This document shows, one piece after another, positions 1-6,015 of a stretch of DNA of 7,270 nt (its first letter is position 1; each line of letters begins with the position of its first letter). This DNA is from Coprosoma sp963660615 (GTDB taxonomy: Bacteria > Bacillota_I > Bacilli_A > RF39 > UBA660), in assembly GCA_963660615.1 (NCBI GenBank), contig CAVKYE010000028.1:1-7270 (forward strand). The letters are read 5' to 3'. The position numbers and the translations under genes were made by a program. Under the pieces are notes generated by a model. It searched no databases. It saw only the letters and a list, made by a program, of their open reading frames with translations, and was not told the origin of the DNA.

Positions 1-573
1 AGAGATACTGATAAACCATTCTTAATGCCAGTTGAAGATGTATTTACTATTACTGGTCGTGGTACTGTTGCTACTGGTAGAGTAGAACGTGGACAATTAA
101 AACTTAATGATGAAGTTGAAATTGTTGGTATTAAAGAAACTAAGAAATCAGTTGTAACTGGTATCGAAATGTTCAGAAAATCTTTGGATTATGCTGAAGC
201 AGGAGATAATGCTGGTGTGTTATTACGTGGTATTTCTCGTGAAGAAATTGAACGTGGTCAAGTTATTGCTAAACCTGGATCAGTTACTCCACATACTAAG
301 TTTAAAGCTCAAGTTTATGTACTTAGTAAAGAAGAAGGTGGAAGACATACTCCATTCTTCAGTAACTATCGTCCACAATTCTATTTCAGAACAACTGATG
401 TAACTGGTGTTATTGAATTACCTGAAGGTGTTGAAATGGTAATGCCTGGTGACAATGTTGAAATGACAGTAGAATTAATCGCTCCAATCGCTATCGAAAA
501 CGGAACAAAATTCTCTATCCGTGAAGGTGGTAGAACAGTTGGTGCTGGTAACGTTTCAGAAGTTATTAAATAA
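1..573 (+). CDS. tuf: Elongation factor Tu, C-terminal half (5' end outside window)
   Basis: EF-Tu is the GTPase that carries aminoacyl-tRNA to the ribosomal A site. The open frame runs from base 1 without a start codon, so the GTPase domain lies upstream of the window. The 190 residues present cover domain 2 (for example FTITGRGTVATGRVERG and GVLLRGISREEIERGQV) and domain 3 (GGRHTPFFSNYRPQFYFRTT, GVEMVMPGDNVEMTV, REGGRTVGAGNVSEV). They match the last half of the roughly 394-residue family end to end. The frame ends with TAA and is followed within 6 bases by a terminator. Codons such as CGT, GGT and GAA are much more biased than in the neighbouring genes, as expected for a very highly expressed gene. 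There is no sign of a frameshift. Identification is near certain. Confidence 0.98.
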   Translation, partial: RDTDKPFLMPVEDVFTITGRGTVATGRVERGQLKLNDEVEIVGIKETKKSVVTGIEMFRKSLDYAEAGDNAGVLLRGISREEIERGQVIAKPGSVTPHTKFKAQVYVLSKEEGGRHTPFFSNYRPQFYFRTTDVTGVIELPEGVEMVMPGDNVEMTVELIAPIAIENGTKFSIREGGRTVGAGNVSEVIK

Positions 574-578
574 TTTTG

Positions 579-606
579 AAGGTAACCTTAATGGTTATCT
601 TTTTTT
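579..606 (+). terminator. Intrinsic terminator of tuf
   Basis: A 9-bp stem pairs AAGGTAACC (579-587) with GGTTATCTT (593-601), with one G-T pair and a 5-base loop. A run of T follows to 606. It starts 6 bases after the tuf stop codon and reads in the tuf direction. Confidence 0.9.
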
Positions 607-610
607 GCTC

Positions 611-635
611 AAAAAAAAATAGCTTTTTAGCTATT
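611..635 (-). terminator. Intrinsic terminator of the femX-murI operon, overlapping the murI stop
   Basis: On the minus strand AATAGCT (635-629) pairs with AGCTATT (624-618) around an AAAA loop, and is followed by at least seven T (617-611). The hairpin contains the last two murI sense codons (AAT AGC) and its TAA stop (629-627), so the terminator is partly coding. It lies 4 bases from the end of the tuf terminator, giving a back-to-back pair for the convergent transcripts. Confidence 0.85.
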
Positions 636-1355
636 TATTATTTCAAAGAATCTTTTTTCTTTTCTTTTTTCATTATTTGAATCAAAGAATTCTATGATTT
701 GTTTTGTTTCTTTTATACCTGTTATTTTTATTTTTCTTTCTAGTTCTTTGCTTATGCCTATGCTTCCTTCGAAGAATTTTACGTTTCCTAGTATTTGTTC
801 TATGTTTTTTTTGATTAGTGGATAGTGGGTGCAGCCTAGGACTACGTCGTTTACTCCTTTATATTTATTTAGGTGTTTTTCTAGATATTCATTTATTTTT
901 GTTTGGTTTCCTTCTTCTACTAGTTCGGCAAGGCCGATGCAGGGGAGGAGAATGGTTTTGTTGTTATTGTATTTGTGATATAGTGATAGGAATCTTTCAC
1001 TTTCGATGGTTCCTTTTGTGGCCATGATTAGTGCTTTATCTTTTCTTGCGTGGTCGTGTATCATTTTGCAGGCGGGTTCTGTTCCAATGAATGTTATTTT
1101 TGGATAAATTTTTCTTAGTTTATCTATGCTTTGGGTGGTGGCTGTGTTGCATGCTATTACGATTATTTTGCACCCCTTTTCTATTAGTTTTTCTGTGATG
1201 TTTGATGATATTAGGTATATTTCTTCTTTTGTGTGATCTCCATAAGGGTTGTTTTTGGAATCGCTATAGTAAATGTAGTGATAGTTCGGTAACCTTTTTA
1301 TTATTTCTTTGAAGATGGTTGCTCCTCCAATTCCTGAATCAAAAATTCCTATCAT
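627..1355 (-). CDS. murI: Glutamate racemase
   Basis: MurI interconverts L- and D-glutamate in the cytoplasm and supplies D-Glu for the peptidoglycan stem peptide. The 242-residue protein has all the family landmarks: an N-terminal DSGIGG motif (residues 6-11), NPYGDH (36-41), the first catalytic Cys in ACNTAT (Cys69), and the second in GCTHYPL (Cys175). The family is usually 250-280 residues, so this is a compact member with a short Lys/Arg-rich C-terminus (EKRKEKRFFEIINS). The start is supported by GGAGG 5 bases upstream. It is the second gene of a minus-strand operon, starting 14 bases after the stop of the femX-like gene. Its stop lies within the operon terminator. Both genes serve peptidoglycan synthesis, which fits co-transcription. 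The alternative assignment, aspartate racemase, is unlikely given the MurI motif context and the neighbour. Confidence 0.95.
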   Translation of the reverse strand: MIGIFDSGIGGATIFKEIIKRLPNYHYIYYSDSKNNPYGDHTKEEIYLISSNITEKLIEKGCKIIVIACNTATTQSIDKLRKIYPKITFIGTEPACKMIHDHARKDKALIMATKGTIESERFLSLYHKYNNNKTILLPCIGLAELVEEGNQTKINEYLEKHLNKYKGVNDVVLGCTHYPLIKKNIEQILGNVKFFEGSIGISKELERKIKITGIKETKQIIEFFDSNNEKRKEKRFFEIINS

Positions 1356-1360
1356 ATTAG

Positions 1361-1365
1361 CCTCC
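1361..1365 (-). promoter_or_regulatory. Ribosome binding site of murI
   Basis: The minus strand reads GGAGG CTAAT ATG, an ideal Shine-Dalgarno with 5-base spacing in the 14-base gap after the upstream gene. It fixes the murI start at 1355. Confidence 0.85.
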
Positions 1366-1369
1366 AGTT

Positions 1370-2617
1370 TTATTTTTTTAGCATGTTACTAAAATTTGAT
1401 GATTTTCTATACATGAAGTATAATGGTCCATTGGTGATTAGTTCAAAGTCACCGGCATATTCGTATATGTTTGCATTAAAGTTCATTTTGAATTCGTTTA
1501 AACCTTTAAATTTATTGTCCTTTTTGAGGATATTGCTGACGCCACCTAGGTTGAATTTTTTATATCCTAGTTTGGAATATCTTGCCATGGCTTTGTAGAT
1601 GAGTAGGTGCTGGGCGTTAAAGTGTTTGTAGTCGTTTTTATAGCCTTCCATTACGATGTATGCTTCGTTTTGCCATTTTATTATGAGGGCTGAGGATAGA
1701 ACTATTCCATCGGGGTATTTTCTTAGATATTCGGTGGCAATTACTAGTTGTTTTTTGTATTCTTCGAATGTTTCGTCTACTTGCATTTTTAAATTCATTA
1801 TTTTGTCATTTTTGCCTTTACTTTTTATTAAATCGTTATTTAGTTCATGGCTAAGTTTTTCGTATTTTCGGTAAAGATTTTGGGTTATTTGAAGGTATTC
1901 TGTGGTGTCTAGTTTGCTATAATAAAAGTCGATTAGGTTTTCTTTATCAAAGAATTTGTATAGGTCTTTGAAATATTCTAAGTCACGTGGATATTTATCT
2001 TTTGTTTGTAAGTAAAGGTAGTTTAGGTCGGTGTCTTTACCATGGTATATTTTTATACCGTCACGTTCGGCTTTTCGTATTTTTGTTTTAAATGATTTTT
2101 TGATGTTTTTAAATAAGTCTTCGAAGGGGAGGTCTATGTCGATTATTGCTTCATATCTTGGTTTCATGGCTTCGAAGTAATTGTTGTAGCCTAGATGATA
2201 GTAGCCTAGTTTTTTTAGGACGTTAAAGATACTACTGTAGTAGGTATTTTGTCCTATTTTTTGGTAGTCTGAGTTGTAGACATTTTTTATGATTAGTGGG
2301 CTTATTTTGATGGCTACTATGTCTCTTTTGCCGAGGAATTTTTTTGTGAGTTTGGTAAATGTTTCTATTAGGTGTATATCGTTATAGTTTATTAGAAATC
2401 CTCTTGGAGCGTAAGCGTATTTGAAACCATTTACTTTTTTTACAAATATTAGTGAGGCAGCTTTTAATTCGTTTCCATCTAGCAAGCCTAGAAAAAATGA
2501 ATCAAAGTCTTCTTCGTTCATTGTAAAGGCGTAATAGATGGTTTGATATAATGATGATGGTTTGAATTTCTCACTAAATGCTTTGAATTCGGCATTTGTT
2601 AGTTGTTTTATTTCCAT
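1370..2617 (-). CDS. FemA/FemB/MurM-like peptidoglycan bridge aminoacyltransferase
   Basis: This is a FemXAB-family protein, which uses aminoacyl-tRNA to add amino acids to the peptidoglycan precursor at the inner face of the membrane. The 415-residue length matches FemA/FemB (about 420). I see the family plan: a first GNAT-like domain (about 1-145), a second (about 150-235 and 300-400) with FKTKIRKAERDGIKI (176-190), and a Lys/Glu-rich helical arm (about 237-297) interrupting the second domain, as in FemA. Late motifs include NLGGV (356-360) and KGLNEFKMNF (371-380). There is no signal peptide. The open frame extends 13 codons further upstream to 2656, but the ATG at 2617 has GGAGG 7 bases away, and the extension overlaps promoter-like sequence, so 2617 is chosen. 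It heads an operon with murI. Which amino acid it adds, and whether it is FemX, FemA or MurM type, cannot be told from the sequence. Confidence 0.88.
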   Translation of the reverse strand: MEIKQLTNAEFKAFSEKFKPSSLYQTIYYAFTMNEEDFDSFFLGLLDGNELKAASLIFVKKVNGFKYAYAPRGFLINYNDIHLIETFTKLTKKFLGKRDIVAIKISPLIIKNVYNSDYQKIGQNTYYSSIFNVLKKLGYYHLGYNNYFEAMKPRYEAIIDIDLPFEDLFKNIKKSFKTKIRKAERDGIKIYHGKDTDLNYLYLQTKDKYPRDLEYFKDLYKFFDKENLIDFYYSKLDTTEYLQITQNLYRKYEKLSHELNNDLIKSKGKNDKIMNLKMQVDETFEEYKKQLVIATEYLRKYPDGIVLSSALIIKWQNEAYIVMEGYKNDYKHFNAQHLLIYKAMARYSKLGYKKFNLGGVSNILKKDNKFKGLNEFKMNFNANIYEYAGDFELITNGPLYFMYRKSSNFSNMLKK

Positions 2618-2625
2618 AAATAATC

Positions 2626-2630
2626 CCTCC
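2626..2630 (-). promoter_or_regulatory. Ribosome binding site deciding the femX-like start
   Basis: The minus strand reads GGAGG, then 7 bases, then ATG at 2617. The in-frame ATG at 2656 has no comparable site upstream (its 5' flank is T-rich), so the shorter 415-residue protein is preferred. Confidence 0.8.
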
Positions 2631-2635
2631 AATAT

Positions 2636-2648
2636 ATTATAAATTATA
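2636..2648 (-). promoter_or_regulatory. Candidate -10 boxes of the femX-murI promoter
   Basis: Two overlapping minus-strand TATAAT matches occur (2648-2643 and 2641-2636). The upstream one would start RNA near 2636 and leave a short leader containing the GGAGG site. With a 17-base spacer the -35 position reads TGGCTT, which is weak. In so AT-rich a gap TATAAT alone is suggestive only. A second candidate promoter pair lies in the 38-bp repeats. Confidence 0.4.
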
Positions 2649-2659
2649 TCAAACATATG

Positions 2660-2687
2660 AAAAAAAAGCCATTAAATGCTTTATTTT
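2660..2687. terminator. Bidirectional terminator-like hairpin in the divergent region
   Basis: AAAGC (2665-2669) pairs with GCTTT (2678-2682). Two more pairs continue inward past a bulged C, and four A-T pairs continue outward past an A-A mismatch. The stem is flanked by eight A on the left (2660-2667) and a T-rich run on the right (TTTATTTTTTT to 2690), so it can resemble an intrinsic terminator on either strand. On the minus strand it would sit between the duplicated promoter-like repeats and the femX-like start, which could make it an attenuator. The stem is short and AU-rich, so confidence is modest. Confidence 0.4.
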
Positions 2688-2692
2688 TTTAA

Positions 2693-2768
2693 ATTTTCTT
2701 CGTAACTATTATACATGGCAAGTTTTTTAGATTTTCTTCGTAACTATTATACATGGCAAGTTTTTTAG
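2693..2768. repeat. Perfect 38-bp tandem duplication
   Basis: Bases 2693-2730 are repeated exactly at 2731-2768, head to tail, with three further matching bases (2769-2771) before divergence. Each unit contains CTTCGTAACTATTATACATG. Identity is complete, implying a recent duplication or active homogenisation. There are no spacers and only two units, so it is not a CRISPR array. On the minus strand each unit carries a TATAAT. Confidence 0.95.
2708..2751 (-). promoter_or_regulatory. Duplicated minus-strand -10 boxes within the 38-bp repeat
   Basis: TATAAT occurs on the minus strand at 2713-2708 and again exactly 38 bases away at 2751-2746. The outer copy has TTCCAA at an 18-base spacing; the inner copy has only an A-rich hexamer at the -35 position. 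Both point toward the femX-like gene and would give leaders of roughly 85 and 120 bases. The -35 boxes are weak, so promoter function is an inference. Confidence 0.35.
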
Positions 2769-2822
2769 ATTGGAATATTTTGATAATATTATAGGATGAG
2801 CATGGATATAAATGATAAAAAT

Positions 2823-2858
2823 TTTACTTTAAAATAAATGTATTTATTTTAAAGTAAA
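2823..2858. promoter_or_regulatory. 36-bp palindrome, candidate operator upstream of trpS
   Basis: The 17-base arm TTTACTTTAAAATAAAT (2823-2839) is followed by GT and then by its exact reverse complement (2842-2858). All 17 pairs match. It ends 7 bases before the trpS -10 box and therefore covers the -35 region, which is where a repressor or activator site would be placed. I do not recognise the motif as a known regulator's box. It could also fold as an AU hairpin if transcribed leftward. Confidence 0.75.
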
Positions 2859-2865
2859 TATATAG

Positions 2866-2871
2866 TATAAT
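2866..2871 (+). promoter_or_regulatory. -10 box of the trpS promoter
   Basis: A perfect TATAAT sits 19 bases before the trpS start codon, immediately after the palindrome. The -35 position at a 17-base spacing reads TTTATT, inside the right half of the palindrome, which is a poor match and fits a promoter needing or blocked by a bound protein. RNA would start near 2878, leaving almost no leader. Confidence 0.6.
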
Positions 2872-2877
2872 ATATTC

Positions 2878-2882
2878 AGGAG
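2878..2882 (+). promoter_or_regulatory. Ribosome binding site of trpS
   Basis: AGGAG lies 8 bases before the ATG at 2891. A nearer ATG at 2883 is out of frame and too close to the site. Confidence 0.8.
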
Positions 2883-2890
2883 ATGAATAT

Positions 2891-3871
2891 ATGAAAAAAA
2901 TTTTAACTGGTTTACAACCAACAGGTGAGATAACTTTAGGAAATTATATTGGGGCTATTAAACAAATGGTTTTATTGCAAGAAAGATATGATTCATATTT
3001 ATTTGTTGCAGATTTGCATTCGATTACTGTGCCTCAAGATCCTAAAACTTTAAGAGAGAATATTAAAAAATTATTAGCTATATATTTGGCGTGTGGTATT
3101 GATCCTAAAAAAAATACTATATTTATTCAATCAGAAAATGAATTTCATACGAATGTTTCGTGGTTATTAGAATGTAATACATATTTTGGTGAATTGTCTA
3201 GAATGACCCAGTTTAAGGATAAGAGCCAAAAGCATAAAAATTTTACTTCTGGATTGTTTACATATCCTGTGCTTATGGCTGCTGATATATTAATTTATGA
3301 TATTGATTATGTTCCTGTAGGAATTGATCAAAAACAGCATGTAGAAATTGCTAGGGATATTGCAGATAGGTTTAATAAAAAATATGGGTTAACATTTACT
3401 CTTCCAGAACCATTTATAAGTGAGTCAGGAACAAAAATTATGGACTTGCAAGATCCTTATCATAAGATGAGTAAATCAAGTGAAAATCAAAAAGGTGTTA
3501 TTCGATTATTAGATAGTCTTGCTGTGATTAATAAGAAAATTATGAGTGCGGTGACTGATAGTGATTCAATTATTAAATATGATCCAATTAATAAACCTGG
3601 AATTTCAAATTTGATGAATATTTATTCTTCATTTACTGGTAAGAATTGTAAACAGATTGAAGATGAGTTTAAAGACAGTACATATGGTGAATTTAAAAAA
3701 GCTATTTCTAGTGTGGTGATAGAAGCTATTTCTGAAATACAAAAAAGATATAATGAAATAATAGATTCTGATGAGATTGATAAAATATTGGATGAGGGAA
3801 TCGAAAAGACTAGAATGCTTGCTAGAAATAAATATTTTGATATGAAAGAGAAAATGGGATTAGGAAGATAA
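2891..3871 (+). CDS. trpS: Tryptophanyl-tRNA synthetase
   Basis: This class I aminoacyl-tRNA synthetase charges tRNA-Trp with tryptophan in the cytoplasm, using ATP. The 326 residues match the usual bacterial TrpRS length (325-340). Family signatures seen: GLQPTG (7-12), the HIGH-equivalent TLGNYIGA (15-22), VADLHSIT (39-46), LMAADILIYDIDYVPVG (128-144), DQKQHVEIARDIA (146-158) and the KMSKS loop (192-196). The sequence is complete, with start supported by AGGAG and stop TAA. It is monocistronic, with its own promoter behind a large palindrome and a terminator 12 bases after the stop. Many Bacillota control trpS through a T-box leader, but here there is no room for one, so control at the palindrome is more likely. 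Identification is near certain. Confidence 0.97.
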   Translation: MKKILTGLQPTGEITLGNYIGAIKQMVLLQERYDSYLFVADLHSITVPQDPKTLRENIKKLLAIYLACGIDPKKNTIFIQSENEFHTNVSWLLECNTYFGELSRMTQFKDKSQKHKNFTSGLFTYPVLMAADILIYDIDYVPVGIDQKQHVEIARDIADRFNKKYGLTFTLPEPFISESGTKIMDLQDPYHKMSKSSENQKGVIRLLDSLAVINKKIMSAVTDSDSIIKYDPINKPGISNLMNIYSSFTGKNCKQIEDEFKDSTYGEFKKAISSVVIEAISEIQKRYNEIIDSDEIDKILDEGIEKTRMLARNKYFDMKEKMGLGR

Positions 3872-3883
3872 TTGTGAATTATA

Positions 3884-3917
3884 AAAATCAAAGATTTGTG
3901 TCTTTGATTTTATTTTA
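3884..3917 (+). terminator. Intrinsic terminator of trpS
   Basis: AAAATCAAAGA (3884-3894) pairs perfectly with TCTTTGATTTT (3901-3911) around a 6-base loop. The right arm runs into a T-rich tract (ATTTTAT). The 11-bp stem lies 12 bases after the trpS stop. Confidence 0.85.
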
Positions 3918-3928
3918 TAATAATCGCA

Positions 3929-3948
3929 CTGTTTGCAGCTGTAAGCAG
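3929..3948. repeat. Imperfect 20-bp palindrome centred on CAGCTG
   Basis: CTGTTTGCAG is followed directly by CTGTAAGCAG. Eight of ten arm positions are Watson-Crick complementary and the other two would be G-T pairs in RNA. It is a small GC-richer island (with flanking TCGCA and GACT) in an otherwise AT-rich 146-base gap between the trpS terminator and the next gene. It could be an operator for the downstream operon or a remnant; the function is unknown. Confidence 0.45.
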
Positions 3949-3987
3949 GACTTTTTATATTTTGGTTTATTTTATTTCTTTTATGAT

Positions 3988-3993
3988 TATAAT
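3988..3993 (+). promoter_or_regulatory. Candidate -10 box for the dehydratase-activase operon
   Basis: A perfect TATAAT lies 64 bases before the start of the first operon gene, giving a leader of roughly 58 bases. No good -35 is present at 16-18 bases upstream. A second pair (TTCATA at 4014-4019, TATATT at 4037-4042, 17-base spacer) has better boxes but would start RNA inside the ribosome binding site, so it is less likely. Confidence 0.35.
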
Positions 3994-4047
3994 TTTCAAA
4001 TGTCCAAAAATAATTCATAAATATTTATATGATTAATATATTTTTAT

Positions 4048-4054
4048 AGGTGAT
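4048..4054 (+). promoter_or_regulatory. Ribosome binding site of the first operon gene
   Basis: AGGTGAT matches seven consecutive bases of the 16S anti-Shine-Dalgarno and lies just before the ATG at 4058. A competing ATG at 4053 overlaps the site itself and is out of frame. Confidence 0.75.
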
Positions 4055-4057
4055 GAT

Positions 4058-4957
4058 ATGGACAAGGTGGGAATACCACGTGGTATATTTTACCATTATT
4101 ATGGTGATATTTGGAAATATTTTTTTAAGGAACTCGGGATATCTTATGTTGTAAGTCCTAGGACGAATAAGGGGATAATTTTGAATGGACAAAAGTATGC
4201 GAATGATGAAATGTGTTTGGCTTTAAAGATTTATTTGGGGCATGTGGATTATTTGAAGGATAAGTGTGATTATATTTTGGTTCCGAGAGTTGATAATTAT
4301 AATCTACATAATCAAACTTGTACTAATTTTTTGGGTGTTTATGATATTGTAAGTAATGTAATAACTGATAGGTTATTACATTATAATATTGATTATGAGA
4401 AAAATGAGACTTTAAAAAAGGGACTTTTGGGTATTGGTAGTTTTTTTGGAAAATCTAGGAAAGAAGTTATGAGTGCTTATAGGCGGGCTTTAGATAAATA
4501 TCAAAATCAAAGGAGTAAAGAGATTTTTTTAAATAAGGATAAGTTAAATGGTGATGGGATGAAGGTATTATTGGTTTCTCATCCTTACAATACATATGAT
4601 GATGTGATTGGTAAGGAAATTGTGAATTATTTAAATAAAAATAATATAGAGGTAATATATTCTGATAGGTTTGATGAAAAGGAAACTATTCCTTTAAGCA
4701 AGATGATATCTAAGGATTTATACTTTAAATATTCTAAGGAAAATTTAGGAGCTATAGTGTATTGTGAAAATAAGGTTGATGGAATTATTTTTTTGTCGGC
4801 TTTTCCTTGTGCTTTGGATAGTCTTGCTAATGAGATTGCTATGAGAAAGGTAAGACGTCCATATATAAATTTGATTATTGATGATAATTCATCTTTTACG
4901 GGAGTTGAAACTAGACTTGAAAGTTTTGTTGATATGATAAGAGGGGATAATAAATGA
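4058..4957 (+). CDS. DUF2229/COG3580-type acyl-CoA dehydratase activase-related protein
   Basis: This 299-residue protein belongs to the family often called acyl-CoA dehydratase activase-related (DUF2229/COG3580), whose biochemical role is not established. Recognisable features are the N-terminal VGIPRGIFYHYYGDIWKYFF (4-23), VVSPRTNKG (31-39), DEMCLALKIYLGHVDYL (50-66), DYILVPR (71-77), FLSAFPCALD (245-254) and the C-terminal TGVETRLESF (281-290). Cys53, Cys88 and Cys251 sit at positions that are typically conserved and are candidate Fe-S ligands; Cys70 and Cys236 are extra. There is no signal peptide or membrane segment. In many Firmicutes this domain is an internal part of a giant protein of about 1400 residues; here it is free-standing. 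It opens the three-gene operon and its TGA stop overlaps the next start (ATGA). The likely role is one half of an Fe-S reductase or dehydratase-like heterodimer fed by the ATPase encoded downstream. Confidence 0.85.
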   Translation: MDKVGIPRGIFYHYYGDIWKYFFKELGISYVVSPRTNKGIILNGQKYANDEMCLALKIYLGHVDYLKDKCDYILVPRVDNYNLHNQTCTNFLGVYDIVSNVITDRLLHYNIDYEKNETLKKGLLGIGSFFGKSRKEVMSAYRRALDKYQNQRSKEIFLNKDKLNGDGMKVLLVSHPYNTYDDVIGKEIVNYLNKNNIEVIYSDRFDEKETIPLSKMISKDLYFKYSKENLGAIVYCENKVDGIIFLSAFPCALDSLANEIAMRKVRRPYINLIIDDNSSFTGVETRLESFVDMIRGDNK

Positions 4958-6015
4958 CGAAATTAGCGTATCCATTAATGGGGGATTATGGTGTTCCTAC
5001 TAAATATCTTTTAAAACATATTTTAAAGGTAGCGATAGTAGATCCACCAAAAATAACTAGTAGGACAATAGAGATAGGAACGAAATATAGTCCGGAATTT
5101 GTATGTATGCCATTTAAATATACTTTAGGGACAATAATAGAATCTATTGAGAGGGGGGCGAATACGGTAATTCAACTTGGTGGAGGTTGTAGGTATGGTT
5201 ATTATGGTGAGGTGCAGGGGCAAATTTTAAAGGATTTGGGTTATGATGTAAATTTGATAAATCTTATAATTGAGGGAAGGTTAAATGTTAGAAGGATATA
5301 TAATTGTTTGAAAAAGGTTGATAAAAAGTTTAGTAGGATAAAGGCTTTGTATTATGGTTTTATTACGGTGAAGATGGTAAAGTATATGGATATAGTGGAT
5401 AATTATATTAGAGAAAATGTTGGATTTGAACTTGATTGTGGTTCTTTTGAATACATAAAGGGACGGATGTTAAAAGATTTTGTGATGGTTAGAGGTTATT
5501 TGGATTTAAGAAAAAAGTATAGATACTATTTAAAGGAAATTAAGAAGGTTCGTGTGAGAAAACCAGATTCTCGCATGAAAATTGGGATAATTGGTGAGCT
5601 TTATACAATTATGGAACCTTTTTCTAATTATTTTTTGGAAAAGGAATTGGCTAAACATCATATTGAAATTAAAAGGTTTACCAATGTACATTATTTATTG
5701 TTTGAAAAGGGTAATAAAATAAAGAAATATTTGAAATATGTAAAGGAGTTTATTAAATATCAAATGGGTGCGGATGCGGCTGATAATATTGCTAGGGCAA
5801 AATATTTGTGTGAAAATAATTATGATGGGATAATACATATAAAGTCGTCTTTTTGTACTCCTGAAATAGGGGCTATGCCAATAATTAATAAGATTTCAGA
5901 TGAATATAATGTGCCAGTTTTGTTTTTTACTTTTGATTCAGCGACTAGTGAAACCGGGATAAAAACAAGACTTGAAGCTTTTTATGATATGTTAGAAATG
6001 AGGAAGAGAAAATGA
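4954..6015 (+). CDS. HGD-D-like (COG3581-type) 2-hydroxyacyl-CoA dehydratase-related protein
   Basis: This 353-residue protein is related to the D-component of 2-hydroxyglutaryl-CoA dehydratase but belongs to the uncharacterised COG3581-like branch. Landmarks are LAYPLMGDYGVPTKYLL (4-20), SPEFVCMPFKYTLG (46-59, Cys51), VIQLGGGCRYGYYGEVQ (72-88, Cys79), KIGIIGELYTIMEPFSNYF (209-227), SSFCTPEIGAMPII (298-311, Cys301) and ETGIKTRLEAF (333-343). The three cysteines are candidate ligands of a [4Fe-4S] or larger cluster. Its N-terminal Cys region and C-terminal TRLEAF resemble those of the gene just upstream, so the two look like distant paralogues that may pair. A GAGGGG site 7 bases from the ATG supports the start. 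It overlaps both neighbours by 4 bases, suggesting translational coupling and matched amounts of the three proteins. A true lactyl- or hydroxyglutaryl-CoA dehydratase subunit is less likely because no CoA-transferase or second canonical subunit is nearby. Confidence 0.85.
   Translation: MTKLAYPLMGDYGVPTKYLLKHILKVAIVDPPKITSRTIEIGTKYSPEFVCMPFKYTLGTIIESIERGANTVIQLGGGCRYGYYGEVQGQILKDLGYDVNLINLIIEGRLNVRRIYNCLKKVDKKFSRIKALYYGFITVKMVKYMDIVDNYIRENVGFELDCGSFEYIKGRMLKDFVMVRGYLDLRKKYRYYLKEIKKVRVRKPDSRMKIGIIGELYTIMEPFSNYFLEKELAKHHIEIKRFTNVHYLLFEKGNKIKKYLKYVKEFIKYQMGADAADNIARAKYLCENNYDGIIHIKSSFCTPEIGAMPIINKISDEYNVPVLFFTFDSATSETGIKTRLEAFYDMLEMRKRK

Noticed and set aside
818..1027. Plus-strand open frame inside murI
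   Set aside because: It is antisense to strongly conserved murI motifs; its Leu/Gly/Phe-rich translation is an artefact of the complementary strand.
2618..2656. Longer femX-like protein starting at 2656
   Set aside because: The extra 13 codons lack a ribosome site, contain the TATAAT matches and the GGAGG that serves the ATG at 2617, and add nothing resembling family sequence.
2693..2771. CRISPR array
   Set aside because: Only two units, directly abutting, with no spacers and no cas genes.
2794..2840. Tiny open frame beginning MSMDINDK upstream of trpS
   Set aside because: It has only about 13 codons, no ribosome site, and runs into the palindrome; there is no evidence that it is translated.
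2823..2890. T-box or other riboswitch leader upstream of trpS
   Set aside because: The likely transcription start near 2878 leaves about a dozen leader bases, and no T-box sequence or multi-stem structure is visible between the palindrome and the start codon.
3622..3891. Minus-strand open frame antisense to the end of trpS
   Set aside because: It lies almost entirely inside the well-supported trpS gene, has low-complexity Ile/Ser/Leu composition typical of an antisense shadow, and has no recognisable domain.
4954..6015. Mycoplasma-type code with TGA as tryptophan
   Set aside because: TGA ends two of the three operon genes exactly at ATGA overlaps, and the tryptophan codons I checked are TGG. 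The presence of cell-wall genes also argues against a mollicute.
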